Below the pieces are notes generated by a model. The model was given only the letters and a program-made list of their open reading frames with translations. It was not told the origin of the DNA and searched no databases. Shown here piece after piece: positions 1 through 8,191 of a stretch of 64,000 nucleotides of DNA (positions within the stretch are counted from its first letter, which is position 1; every line of letters starts with the position of its first letter). The position numbers were made by a program, and so were the translations under genes. The stretch is from contig DDFC01000023.1 in NCBI GenBank assembly GCA_002336895.1, forward strand, positions 87,584 through 151,583, written 5' to 3'. This DNA is from Verrucomicrobiaceae bacterium UBA1938 (GTDB lineage: Bacteria; Verrucomicrobiota; Verrucomicrobiia; Verrucomicrobiales; Verrucomicrobiaceae).

Positions 1-835
1 TAAGTGCGTCAAAATGCTCTGGAGAACCTCTATTGAACTTTTCACTGAGCGCCACTGAGCCAATGGGAAATGCAAGTGTCAGCATGACACGAAACAGAGC
101 CACTGAAACTTTGGTACTGCTCGGAGGTGGCTTCACATTTGTTTCGCCACTAGCGGCAGTCATTAATTCACCATTTGCTGTAGATTTGCGTCGATGATTC
201 ATACTCGCACCGAACCAACTTACAACCGCTCCTCCAATTACCATTGTTAAATTAGAAAGAGCTTCTACTGATAATAACACTCTTTTTTCAGCCATATAGA
301 GAGTAGCGACATAAAATATTATCACTAATAACATATTATATGCCAAGAACTCAGAGCTAACAGGTATTAAAATACTCATAACCACGAAAACCATGACGAT
401 TCCCGCAAAGTAATTCGATCTACTACCATCAATCAAATAGCCAATTAACGCAGTTCCATTCGCTACAATGTGAATAATAACAAGACCAATAAAAACTCGT
501 CGCTTTACAAATTTCTCATTACCCCTGTGATTTTCAATCCCTTCGATAGAATAAAAGCAATGATTCTTCCACGAATAATATGCGCAAATAACGGCCATAA
601 ATCCTCGGATAAAGGCACACTGTATAAAGCTATCCTGCCGGTCTACCGTCAACAATAAGTCTAGTATAGCAAACGACAACACCACAGCGGTTCCCAATTG
701 AGTCCCCCTGTTAATCCCTTCCAAGATTGCAAACTCGTGGAGCCCTTGTCGGTCCAACCAATTCCCAAACTTCGAAAAGAAGAAATTTTGCGCACTTGTA
801 ATCCCAGAGGAAGAGTTATTGGATGAATTGCTCAT
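1..835 (-). CDS. Partial multi-pass membrane protein, C-terminus beyond window
   Basis: Reading the minus strand from ATG at 835 gives about 278 codons with no stop before the window edge, so only the N-terminal part is present. It begins MSNSSNNSSSGITSAQNFFF and has about six hydrophobic stretches separated by short loops (for example around AVVLSFAILDLLLTV, FIGLVIIHIVANGTALIGYLI, FAGIVMVFVVMSILIPV and MLLVIIFYVATLYMA), then a polar linker near residues 205-250. A six-helix N-terminal block followed by a linker is common in membrane-anchored signalling enzymes such as cyclases or kinases, but the output domain is outside the window, so no function is assigned. Base and codon use are much more AT-rich than in the genes to the right, which suggests recent acquisition. 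I do not recognise the family. Confidence 0.7.
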   Translation of the reverse strand, partial: MSNSSNNSSSGITSAQNFFFSKFGNWLDRQGLHEFAILEGINRGTQLGTAVVLSFAILDLLLTVDRQDSFIQCAFIRGFMAVICAYYSWKNHCFYSIEGIENHRGNEKFVKRRVFIGLVIIHIVANGTALIGYLIDGSRSNYFAGIVMVFVVMSILIPVSSEFLAYNMLLVIIFYVATLYMAEKRVLLSVEALSNLTMVIGGAVVSWFGASMNHRRKSTANGELMTAASGETNVKPPPSSTKVSVALFRVMLTLAFPIGSVALSEKFNRGSPEHFDAL

Positions 836-1363
836 AATTTAAGCTCCATGCAGGAGATAAACGAATAACATTGTTCAATTCTTAGAAGCACTCATCATAT
901 ATTTATTACATCTATTCATAGATACAAAGATGAATATTCATTGTTCATTTCACCCTTCGACCGTCAAGATTGTGATCATAGATGCACCAATAAAGCGCTG
1001 AGTGTATGGCGAACTTTTCCCCTAAAACCATCTGATTTTCAACGCTTCGAAGTAATTCAGGCGGTAGTTTAGCAATATCGCTTTATCATCCTAAAGCTAA
1101 AATCAAGCAACGCACTCACCTCAAGTGGCTAAACTTGGCCGCTCAGATAAAGCGCTAAGACTCTTACCGTGCGGAACGAGAGGCACACTATTATTTAAGG
1201 CCGCTGAGGCACCTTTATACTTCGAGCTTTGTCATTCGGGGTTCAGCGTTCGTCATTTCTGCCCAGGGATTCGCCCCAAAACGGTGAAAAGTCCTTTACA
1301 GCCCACCTGAAATGCGTTTTCTGTTCACCCGAACATCTTTTTAACCACACACCACACCTGATT
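836..1363. other. Intergenic region upstream of recA
   Basis: This gap of about 530 bases separates the AT-rich membrane gene (reading left) from recA (reading right), so it should hold both promoters. I see no convincing gene. The short plus-strand frames here have no family features and run into recA in the wrong context. The 13-base string ataaagcgct(a/g)ag occurs twice, near 990 and near 1147. I could not find a clear LexA box. Confidence 0.5.
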
Positions 1364-2482
1364 ATGGCCCGCGCACCCAAAGAATCCGCCGACTCCTCCT
1401 CCGCCAAGACCGACAAAATCGCCGAGGCGCGCAGCCGCAATCTGGACCTCGCCATCCAGCAGATTCAGAAAGACTACGGCGAAGGGGCCATCCTCCGCAT
1501 GGGCGACGACAGCTCCAAGATCGACGTCAGCGTCATCCCCACCGGCAATCTCCTCATCGACCAGGCACTCGGCACCGGCGGCTTCCCCCGTGGTCGCGTG
1601 GTGGAGGTTTACGGCCCGGAATCCTCCGGTAAGACGACCCTCACGCTCACCGTCATCGCCCAGGCCCAGAAGGCCGGCGGTCTCGCCGCCTTCATCGATG
1701 TGGAGCACGCCCTCGACCCCAGCTACGCCCGCCGCCTCGGCGTCAAGATGGACGAGCTGCTCGTCTCCCAGCCCAGCTCCGGTGAAGAGGCCCTGCGCAT
1801 CTGCGAAACCCTCGTCCGCTCCAACGCCCTCGACGTCATCGTCATCGACTCCGTGGCCGCTCTCGTCACCCGCCAGGAACTCGACGGCGACATCGGCGAC
1901 TCCACCGTGGGCGCCCAGGCACGCCTCATGAGCGCCGCCCTGCGCAAGCTCACCGCCATCATCTCCAAGGCCCGCACCTGCTGCGTCTTCACCAACCAGA
2001 TCCGTGAAAAAATCGGCGTCATGTTTGGCAATCCCGAAACCACCCCTGGCGGCAAGGCCCTCAAGTTCTACGCCAGCGTGCGTCTCGACATCCGCCGCAT
2101 CGGCGCCATCAAGACCACCGACGGCACCGTCACCGGCAACCGCACCAAGGTCAAAGTGGTGAAGAACAAGCTGGCTCCTCCCTACACCGAGGCCGAGTTC
2201 GACATCATGTACAACGAGGGCATCTCCAATGTCGGCTCCCTGCTGGATCTGGCCATGGACTTCGAAATCCTGCAGAAGCGCGGCTCTTGGATCAGCTACA
2301 AGGGCACCCAGCTCGCCCAAGGCCGCGACGCCGCCAAGGAAGTGCTGCGCAACGACGCCTCCGTGTACGCAGAAATCGAGTCCGCCGTGAAGGCCAAGCT
2401 GGCCGAGAAAAACGCCGCCGGAGACAAATCCTCCGCCAAGGCAGCCGCCGCTGCCGCCGCCTCTTCCTCCGACGAAGAGTAA
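1364..2482 (+). CDS. recA: RecA recombinase
   Basis: RecA forms ATP-dependent filaments on single-stranded DNA, catalyses homologous strand exchange and stimulates LexA self-cleavage. The 372-residue protein is typical in length. It has the Walker A loop GPESSGKT near residues 84-91, the Walker B region LDVIVIDSVAAL, the L1/L2 region with FTNQIREKIGVMFGNPETTPGG, and an Ala/Ser-rich acidic tail ending SSDEE. The reading frame stays open upstream, but ATG at 1364 (MARAPKESADSSSAKTDKIAEA) matches the usual RecA N-terminus. The gene is monocistronic with a strong hairpin downstream. Confidence 0.98.
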   Translation: MARAPKESADSSSAKTDKIAEARSRNLDLAIQQIQKDYGEGAILRMGDDSSKIDVSVIPTGNLLIDQALGTGGFPRGRVVEVYGPESSGKTTLTLTVIAQAQKAGGLAAFIDVEHALDPSYARRLGVKMDELLVSQPSSGEEALRICETLVRSNALDVIVIDSVAALVTRQELDGDIGDSTVGAQARLMSAALRKLTAIISKARTCCVFTNQIREKIGVMFGNPETTPGGKALKFYASVRLDIRRIGAIKTTDGTVTGNRTKVKVVKNKLAPPYTEAEFDIMYNEGISNVGSLLDLAMDFEILQKRGSWISYKGTQLAQGRDAAKEVLRNDASVYAEIESAVKAKLAEKNAAGDKSSAKAAAAAAASSSDEE

Positions 2483-2540
2483 CCGAGCCAGAACATCGCA
2501 GGATCGGCGCGGCTCTGGCCGCCCATCCACCAGTGAACAA

Positions 2541-2579
2541 CAAACGACGAAGGCAGCCTCCCCCAGCCTTCGTCGTTTG
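2541..2579 (+). terminator. Hairpin terminator after recA
   Basis: A perfect 14-base stem, caaacgacgaaggc (2541-2554) pairing with gccttcgtcgtttg (2566-2579), encloses an 11-base C-rich loop. There is only a weak T tract after it. Its place 58 bases past the recA stop fits an intrinsic terminator. Confidence 0.75.
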
Positions 2580-2627
2580 ACATTTCCCTCCCCGTGCGCC
2601 TCTTTCCGCGGTCATTCCGCGACTCGT

Positions 2628-3038
2628 ATGGCTAAGCACGGCCAGCACCAGCAGCAGGAAACCTCCGCAGGCTCCCCGAAGCCATCATGCGGTGGACGTC
2701 AGGCTGTCGTCGAATTGTGCGAAGTCACCACCTGCGGTCTCATCTTCTGGTCCCGCCAGCGCTTCGAGATCGGTTCCGAGGTGCAGGTGCGTGTGGAGCG
2801 TTCCGCCCTCACCCCCGCCATCCAGGCCATGACAGCCACCCAGTCCAAATGGGTCATGCTCAAATGCCTCGTCGCCGCCACCCTTCCCCAACGGCGCGAG
2901 GACGGATCATCAGGCTTCAAGATCTCCCTTCTCGCGCTGCAGGCGCAGGCTGAAGAAACACACGAGCCAAAGTTCCGCTCTTCCATGCGCTGGCTCCGCC
3001 CACGCTTGGGCGGCCACCGGCGCTTCGGATTGAATTGA
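2628..3038 (+). CDS. PilZ-like domain protein
   Basis: This 136-residue protein has the general strand pattern of a PilZ domain (a c-di-GMP-binding beta barrel): AVVELCEVTTCGLIFWSRQ, then FEIGSEVQVRVE, then KWVMLKCLVAATLPQRR and SSGFKISLL. The canonical N-terminal RxxxR and the DxSxxG loop are not clearly preserved (here CEVTTCGL), so c-di-GMP binding is doubtful. The start is taken at ATG 2628 (MAKHGQHQQQE) rather than at the longer frame that begins on top of the recA terminator. The tail is basic (RWLRPRLGGHRRFGLN). Confidence 0.6.
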   Translation: MAKHGQHQQQETSAGSPKPSCGGRQAVVELCEVTTCGLIFWSRQRFEIGSEVQVRVERSALTPAIQAMTATQSKWVMLKCLVAATLPQRREDGSSGFKISLLALQAQAEETHEPKFRSSMRWLRPRLGGHRRFGLN

Positions 3039-3131
3039 GGCCAGCCGTCAGCCCATTTTTCCCTCGTCCGCAAGTCCCAGCACCAGGCTCACTACAGCAC
3101 CCGCCCAAGCCTTCGAGGTGTACAGCCATCC

Positions 3132-3235
3132 CAGCACCAAAGGTGCGACCTACCGCAGCCCAGGGCAACGCCCTGGGTCATGAGCATCACCTCGCGATTT
3201 TCCAATACAGGAGCCCTGAAAGGGCGGCCCAATAC
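3132..3235. repeat. Composite palindromic repeat, copy 1
   Basis: The stretch carries three small inverted repeats in a row: agcaccaaaggtgcg, agcccagggcaacgccctggg, and gccctgaaagggc. The first two recur in the same order at 15251-15315. No transposase is nearby. The layout resembles REP-type palindromic elements and fills the gap between convergent genes. Confidence 0.7.
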
Positions 3236-3266
3236 CTCGGCACGCTTCATCTCCACAATCTCCCCC

Positions 3267-3737
3267 TCACTCCAGCTCGACGCCGAAGAAGTCCTGCATC
3301 ACCTGTCGGTAAACGCGCTGCTTGAATTTCGGCACCCACGTCATCTGAAACTCAGAGGGCTTGATCCACTTGAAGGTGGCAAACTCCCGGTGCGTGGCAT
3401 CCAGATTGAAATCAGCGTCCGTGCCCTCAAACCGGCAGAGAAAGTAAGTCTGCTCCTGCCCGCCGTAGATGCCGTACTTCAGCCGCCCTTTGCTGAAAGA
3501 GTAGCGGTAGCCGTCCCGCCGCTGCAGGATCTGCAGTTGTTCACGCTTCACGCCTATCTCCTCCGCCAGCTCTCGAAAGAGCGCCGTCTCTGCATCCTCT
3601 CCTTCATCGATGCCGCCCTGCGGAAACTGCCACGCGTTTTTGATGTTGATGCGCTCCGCCACAAAGATGCAGCCGTCCTCCCGCTGCAAAATGGCAGCGA
3701 CATTCGGACGATAAACGATGGCTTCAGGCGGGATCAT
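3267..3737 (-). CDS. rppH: Nudix hydrolase, RppH type
   Basis: This is a 156-residue RNA pyrophosphohydrolase-type Nudix enzyme. RppH enzymes remove pyrophosphate from the 5' end of mRNAs, and related members cleave diadenosine polyphosphates. The Nudix box runs over residues 41-63 (GGIDEGEDAETALFRELAEE and following), with every position of G-x5-E-x7-RE-x2-EE-x-G present. The motif NAWQFPQGGIDEGE and the C-terminal WVPKFKQRVYRQVMQDF match RppH/NudH. ATG at 3737 overlaps the stop of the upstream gene by one base (TGATG), so the two are probably translationally coupled. Confidence 0.88.
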   Translation of the reverse strand: MIPPEAIVYRPNVAAILQREDGCIFVAERINIKNAWQFPQGGIDEGEDAETALFRELAEEIGVKREQLQILQRRDGYRYSFSKGRLKYGIYGGQEQTYFLCRFEGTDADFNLDATHREFATFKWIKPSEFQMTWVPKFKQRVYRQVMQDFFGVELE

Positions 3738-4252
3738 CACAGGCCGGAGGGATGACGCATGGTGTAGCCCTTCGTCGGGCGTGAGCGGCTGCTCCAGCGC
3801 GGGCCATCACTGTCCGCATCGCTGTAGCCCGTGTCCAGTCGCAGACCGGCCACCTCCAGAAAGACATGCCCCTTGCGGGCATACACGGTGATCCACTTTC
3901 CATGCCCGCTGCTGCCAAAGCTCCGGAAGGCCCCGGAAACCGTGGGCCTGCTCAGTTTTCCAGCGGCATGCAGCACATACGAGGCGGTCCCGGAGCAGTC
4001 ATAGGCCCAGTCTTCAAAGTGGGCATGCCCGCCACCGCGCCGGTAGGGCTTGGTGCAGATCCGGTTCCCGGCGGAGATCGCCCTCATCACCTCAGGCGGG
4101 GCATTGGCCGGAGGCACCGCCCTGCCGCCCACAATGACCGCCGTCTTGCCCGGCGCATACTTGTATTCCCAGCGCGAGCCAGCACTGGAGCCGCACTGGC
4201 AGAGCAGCACGCAGAGTGGCAGGAGCATCAGGAGGGGGAAAAAACGCATCAT
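3737..4252 (-). CDS. Exported NlpC/P60-like protein, probable lipoprotein
   Basis: The 171-residue protein starts with MMRFFPLLMLLPLCVLLCQC, a signal peptide ending in cysteines. The lipobox is imperfect because Gln precedes Cys20. The mature part has the NlpC/P60-type elements WAYDCSGTASYVLHAAG (likely nucleophile Cys) and KGHVFLEVAGLRLDT (likely catalytic His), as in cell-wall cysteine peptidases. The length is near the minimum for such a domain. It is coupled to the downstream Nudix gene by a one-base overlap. The longer frame upstream of 4252 runs antisense into the ThuA gene and is rejected. Confidence 0.7.
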   Translation of the reverse strand: MMRFFPLLMLLPLCVLLCQCGSSAGSRWEYKYAPGKTAVIVGGRAVPPANAPPEVMRAISAGNRICTKPYRRGGGHAHFEDWAYDCSGTASYVLHAAGKLSRPTVSGAFRSFGSSGHGKWITVYARKGHVFLEVAGLRLDTGYSDADSDGPRWSSRSRPTKGYTMRHPSGL

Positions 4253-4340
4253 CCCGGCCATCGTACGCGGCCTCTCGGAAATGACAAGGCGTGCAACACC
4301 GTCTTGCCTTGTTTTCAAATACTCGCCACAATCCGCCCCC

Positions 4341-5282
4341 ATGATCCGAAAACTCGCCGCCCCTCTCATGCTGGCCGCCGCAGCCTGCGCCGTGGCCTTC
4401 TCCGCCCCTGCCGCCAAGCACAAGATCCTCTTCTTCTCCAAATCCAGCGGCTTCGAGCACAGCGTGATCTCCTGGAAAAACGGCCAGCCCAGCTATGCCG
4501 AAAAAGTCCTCCTCGAACTCGGCGAGAAAAACGGCTGGGACTTCACCTTCTCCAAAGACGGCTCCAAATTCAGCAAGGACTACCTTGCCCAGTTTGACGC
4601 CGTCTTCTTTTACACTACCGGAGACCTCTGCAGCGAAGGCACCGACAAAAACCCGCCCATGACCACGGAGGGCAAGCAGGCCCTCTTTGACTACGTGAAA
4701 AGCGGCAAGGGCTTCATCGGCACCCACTCCGCCAGCGACACCTTCCACACCGACAACGAGTCCCAGAAAGGCCCCGAGCGCTACCTGAACCACGGCGACA
4801 AAGCAGACGCCTACGTGCGCTTCCTCGGCGCCGAGTTCATCAAGCACGGCAAGCAGCAGGACGCCAAAAACACCGTCACCGACGCCAAGTTCCCCGGCTT
4901 TGAAAAGGTCGGCGCCACCTACGGCTTCATGGAGGAGTGGTACTCGCTCAAAGACTTCACGCCTGACATCCACGTGCTCAGCGTCATCGACGCCCCCGCC
5001 ATGGAGGGCAAGGAATACGAGCGCCCCGCCTACCCCAGCACCTGGGCACGCAAAGAAGGCGCAGGCCGCGTCTGGTACACCGCCATGGGTCACCGCGAAG
5101 ACGTCTGGACCAATCCCACCTTCCAGGAAATCCTCATCGGCGGCGTAAAGTGGGCCCTCGGCGACGTCCAGGCCGATGTGTACCCCAACCTCGCCGAAAC
5201 CGCCCCCGGCGCCATGACCAATCCCCCCTACGTGGCCCCGCCGCCGCCCAAGCCCGCCAAGACCGACGCTCCTGCAAAGTAG
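4341..5282 (+). CDS. Secreted ThuA-like domain protein
   Basis: The 313-residue exported protein has a signal peptide (MIRKLAAPLMLAAAACAVAFSAPAA) followed by a ThuA-like glutamine-amidotransferase fold: KILFFSKSSGFEHSVI, then FDAVFFYTTGDL, GFIGTHSASDTFH, and near the end GRVWYTAMGHREDVWTNPTFQ and the helix GGVKWALG. ThuA-type domains are linked to sugar metabolism and occur widely as exported proteins in Planctomycetes and Verrucomicrobia. The enzymatic role is not established. The C-terminus is a Pro-rich tail (APPPPKPAKTDAPAK). It is divergent from the NlpC/P60-like gene, with a gap of about 90 bases. Confidence 0.85.
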   Translation: MIRKLAAPLMLAAAACAVAFSAPAAKHKILFFSKSSGFEHSVISWKNGQPSYAEKVLLELGEKNGWDFTFSKDGSKFSKDYLAQFDAVFFYTTGDLCSEGTDKNPPMTTEGKQALFDYVKSGKGFIGTHSASDTFHTDNESQKGPERYLNHGDKADAYVRFLGAEFIKHGKQQDAKNTVTDAKFPGFEKVGATYGFMEEWYSLKDFTPDIHVLSVIDAPAMEGKEYERPAYPSTWARKEGAGRVWYTAMGHREDVWTNPTFQEILIGGVKWALGDVQADVYPNLAETAPGAMTNPPYVAPPPPKPAKTDAPAK

Positions 5283-5303
5283 TCCAGTTGCGCCGCAACT
5301 GGA
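5283..5303. repeat. Short palindrome after the ThuA-like gene
   Basis: A 9-base perfect stem, tccagttgc / gcaactgga, with a 3-base loop begins at the ThuA-like stop codon. A near relative with the same tccagt outer arm sits at 5357-5377. It could act as a terminator, but there is no T tract. Confidence 0.6.
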
Positions 5304-5356
5304 GCCTCGTTGAGTTCGTTTAGTCCCTCCCTTCCACTGTTAATTTCCTGTCCAAA

Positions 5357-5377
5357 TCCAGTCGCAGCACGACTGGA
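5357..5377. repeat. Second short palindrome, before cstA
   Basis: An 8-base perfect stem, tccagtcg / cgactgga, with loop cagca lies 16 bases before the cstA start. It shares its outer arm with the palindrome at 5283. It may be a repeat-family member, or it could sequester the cstA translation start region. Confidence 0.6.
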
Positions 5378-5393
5378 CTATTTTCACACCACC

Positions 5394-7451
5394 ATGCCCA
5401 AGCCCGTCCAAGTCCTCATCTGGATCGCCGTCTCCCTCCTCGGAGCTGGCTCCGTCGCCTTCTCTGCCTTGCACAAAGGAGAGACCATCAATGCCCTGTG
5501 GCTTGTCGTGGCCGGTCTTTGCAGCTTTGCAGTCGCCTACCGCTTCTACAGCAAGTGGCTCATCACCAAGGTGCTCGTGCTGGATGCCCACCGCGCCCCG
5601 CCCTCCATCACGCACAAGGACGGCAAGGACTTCGTCCCGACCAACAAGTGGGTCGTCTTCGGCCATCACTTCGCCGCCATCGCCGGCCCCGGACCTCTCG
5701 TGGGCCCCGTCCTCGCCGCCCAGTTCGGCTATCTGCCAGGCATGCTTTGGATCTTGATCGGTGCCACCCTCGGCGGCGGTGTGCATGATGCCGTCGTGAT
5801 GTTTGCCTCCATCCGCCGTGGCGGCAAATCCGTGGGCCAAATGCTCAAAGAAGAGGTCAATCCCATCGTCGGCCTCGTCGCCATGATCTCCGTCCTCGCC
5901 ATCATGACCATCCTCCTCGCCGTGCTCGGCCTCGTCGTGGTCAAGGCGCTGGCGGAAAGCCCCTGGGGTCTCTTCACCATCGTCATGACGATCCCCCTGG
6001 CCTTCATCATGGGCTTTGGTCACACCATCTTCGGCATCAGCGTCCGCAACATCACCATCTTCGGCATCATCGGCCTGCTCGTCAGCGTCTGGGCGGGCAG
6101 CCACCTCAAGGACTGGGGCATCGAGCACTACTTTGACTACAAAGGCGAGACCATCGCCTGGTCCATCATGATCTACGGTTTCGCGGCCTCCGTGCTGCCC
6201 GTGTGGATGCTCCTCGCGCCACGCGACTACCTCAGCACCTTCATGAAGATCGGCACCGTCGCCGTGCTGGCCGTCGTGGTCATCTGGGTGGCTCCTGAGC
6301 TGCACATGCCCAAGCTCACCAAGTTCATCGACGGCACCGGCCTCGTCTTCCTCGGCAGCGTCTTCCCCTTCGTCTTCATCACCATCGCCTGCGGCGCCAT
6401 CTCCGGCTTCCACGCCCTCATCTCCTCCGGCACCACGCCCAAGCTCCTCGACAACGAAGCCGACATCCGCAGCGTCGCCTACGGTGCCATGATCACCGAG
6501 ATGCTTGTGGCTCTCATGGCCCTCGTCGCCGCCTGTGCCCTGCAGCCCGGCGAATACTTCGCCATCAATGCCGCCGCCGCCAAGGTGGCTCAGACAGACC
6601 CCTCCCAGGCTCCCGCCGTGGCACAGATGATCACCACCACCGGATTCCCCGTCACCGTCGCAGGCATGGACAAGCTGGCCGCCGACATCGGCGAAAAGAC
6701 CATGTTTGGCCGCGTCGGCGGAGCCCCCACCTTCGCCGTCGGCATGGCGCAGATGTTTGCCCGCGCCTTTGGCCCCGCCTGGATGGCCTTCTGGTATCAC
6801 TTCGCCATCATGTTTGAGGCGCTCTTCATCCTCACCACCATCGACGCCGGCACTCGTGTGGGCCGCTTCATCCTTCAGGACTTCCTGGCCGGTATCTGGA
6901 AGCCATTGGGCAACACCCGCAGCCTCCCCGCCAACGTCTTTGCCAGCGCCCTCCTCGTCGCCGCCTGGGGCTACTTCCTCTACCAGGGCGTCGTCGATCC
7001 CCTCGGCGGCATCAACACCCTCTGGCCATTGTTCGGCATCGCCAATCAGCTCCTCGCCGTCATCGCCTTCTGCCTCGGCACCACCATCCTCATCAAGATG
7101 GGCAAGGCCCGCTACCTCCTCGTCACCGTCATCCCGCTCATCTTCCTCATGAGCGCCACCTTCGCCGCCGGCTACATCAAGCTCTTCGACAAAGACCCGC
7201 GCATGGGCTTCATCGCAGGCGCAAAAATGTACGGTGAAAAGCTCGCCAAAGGCGGCACCCCTGTGGAGATGAAAACCTGGGCTGCTCAGCAGTTCAACTT
7301 CAACGTGGACACCGCAGTCACCGCCTTCTTCCTCTTCGCCGTCGCCATCATCTTCATCGGCTGCCTCAGCGAATGGATCAAGCTCCTCAGCGGCGCCAAG
7401 CAGGCCACGCTGAAGGAAGAACCGTATGTCGCGCTGCCGGAGGGGGCGTGA
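5394..7451 (+). CDS. cstA: CstA family transporter
   Basis: This 685-residue polytopic inner-membrane protein belongs to the carbon-starvation CstA family, whose studied members take up pyruvate or peptides. Family signatures include HFAAIAGPGPLVGPVLAAQFGY, GGGVHDAVVMFASIRRGGKS, the conserved FHALISSGTTPKLL, and ALFILTTIDAGTRVGRFILQD. The length is close to E. coli CstA (about 700). ATG at 5394 (MPKPVQVLIWIAVSLLGAG) opens directly into the first membrane helix, so the longer frame from 5310 across the palindrome is rejected. No dedicated two-component system is adjacent. Confidence 0.93.
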   Translation: MPKPVQVLIWIAVSLLGAGSVAFSALHKGETINALWLVVAGLCSFAVAYRFYSKWLITKVLVLDAHRAPPSITHKDGKDFVPTNKWVVFGHHFAAIAGPGPLVGPVLAAQFGYLPGMLWILIGATLGGGVHDAVVMFASIRRGGKSVGQMLKEEVNPIVGLVAMISVLAIMTILLAVLGLVVVKALAESPWGLFTIVMTIPLAFIMGFGHTIFGISVRNITIFGIIGLLVSVWAGSHLKDWGIEHYFDYKGETIAWSIMIYGFAASVLPVWMLLAPRDYLSTFMKIGTVAVLAVVVIWVAPELHMPKLTKFIDGTGLVFLGSVFPFVFITIACGAISGFHALISSGTTPKLLDNEADIRSVAYGAMITEMLVALMALVAACALQPGEYFAINAAAAKVAQTDPSQAPAVAQMITTTGFPVTVAGMDKLAADIGEKTMFGRVGGAPTFAVGMAQMFARAFGPAWMAFWYHFAIMFEALFILTTIDAGTRVGRFILQDFLAGIWKPLGNTRSLPANVFASALLVAAWGYFLYQGVVDPLGGINTLWPLFGIANQLLAVIAFCLGTTILIKMGKARYLLVTVIPLIFLMSATFAAGYIKLFDKDPRMGFIAGAKMYGEKLAKGGTPVEMKTWAAQQFNFNVDTAVTAFFLFAVAIIFIGCLSEWIKLLSGAKQATLKEEPYVALPEGA

Positions 7452-7479
7452 TCAAGACAACAAAGGCGACACACGATCA

Positions 7480-7935
7480 TCAATATTTGTACCAACTGCG
7501 AAAGAGGAAAAAGACTTCGGTCCTCTGCTGGTTAACAAACATTGCTTTGGCGGAACCATCAAAGTCAGCATGAGGCGCGACTTCGCATGCCAAGCTGATC
7601 ATTCCATCCTCTAACAACAAGGGATTCCACCACTTTGGAGGCTTTTTCGAAGCGTTGATTGCTGACGCATCCTCGATTGCTTCCCTTCCTTCAGACCCGC
7701 CCCACGCCTCAGACTTCCAAACAAGTTTCCAATCTTCGTGAGAGATTTTGAAATGAATCCAAATGATCGAACCTGACAGACCCGTTTGACGCGTGGCATT
7801 GATTATTTGGACCGATGGAGGGATCGGATCGCCCACGGCTTCTTCGAATAGCTCGCCTGGTGTTTGCCTTTTGCTACAACTGGTTATTTGCAGAAAAAAT
7901 GCTGCAGTCATGAGTGCAATGCACACTGATCTCAT
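7480..7935 (-). CDS. Small lipoprotein of unknown function
   Basis: The 151-residue protein has a lipoprotein signal: MRSVCIALMTAAFFLQITSC, with lipobox ITSC. The mature part contains SGSIIWIHFKISHEDWKLVW and a Trp-rich PPKWWNPLLLEDG segment. I recognise no family. Its ATG overlaps the stop of the upstream ribbon-helix-helix gene (ATGA), so the two are probably co-translated. Base composition is lower in GC than the neighbouring conserved genes, which may indicate transfer. Confidence 0.7.
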   Translation of the reverse strand: MRSVCIALMTAAFFLQITSCSKRQTPGELFEEAVGDPIPPSVQIINATRQTGLSGSIIWIHFKISHEDWKLVWKSEAWGGSEGREAIEDASAINASKKPPKWWNPLLLEDGMISLACEVAPHADFDGSAKAMFVNQQRTEVFFLFRSWYKY

Positions 7936-8153
7936 GATCCGAAGATGATACGTTGGACGTTAGCCCGCCCCAAAAGGATGAAGCGACCAGCCGCCGCTTC
8001 ATCAAGCCGCGTCTGAATGTTGGGTGGCGTATCCGCCTCCTCACTCATCCAGCGCAGAAACGCCTGACGCGTGACTTCGTCTGCGTCTTTGTACCCCTTA
8101 GCCACTTGGCGCTGAATAAAGGCTTCAATAGGGCCAGTGAGTGTGATTTCCAT
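7932..8153 (-). CDS. Ribbon-helix-helix, ParD-like small protein
   Basis: This 73-residue protein begins MEITLTGPIEAFIQRQVAKG and continues YKDADEVTRQAFLRWMSEE. It fits the ParD/CopG pattern of one N-terminal beta strand plus two helices: 'LTGPIEAFIQRQVAKG-Y-xxxDEVTRQAFL'. Such proteins bind operator DNA as dimers and often neutralise a ParE or similar toxin. No ParE or PIN toxin follows; instead the coupled downstream gene is a lipoprotein. ATG 8153 is preferred to a GTG 42 bases upstream because the family starts at the strand. Confidence 0.7.
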   Translation of the reverse strand: MEITLTGPIEAFIQRQVAKGYKDADEVTRQAFLRWMSEEADTPPNIQTRLDEAAAGRFILLGRANVQRIIFGS

Positions 8154-8191
8154 GCTCCAACTGTTTAGGACCGCCAGATCGATGTCAAGCC

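Noticed and set aside
1125..1310. 61-codon plus-strand frame upstream of recA
   Set aside because: It overlaps other frames, has no ribosome-binding site or family features.
836..1363. LexA/SOS box upstream of recA
   Set aside because: I found no convincing palindromic LexA site; the site type in this phylum is uncertain.
1325..2530. Long minus-strand frame antisense to recA
   Set aside because: It mirrors the GC-rich third positions of recA and has no family features.
5340..6800. 486-codon minus-strand frame antisense to cstA
   Set aside because: Low-complexity Gly/Asp/His-rich translation, typical of an antisense shadow.
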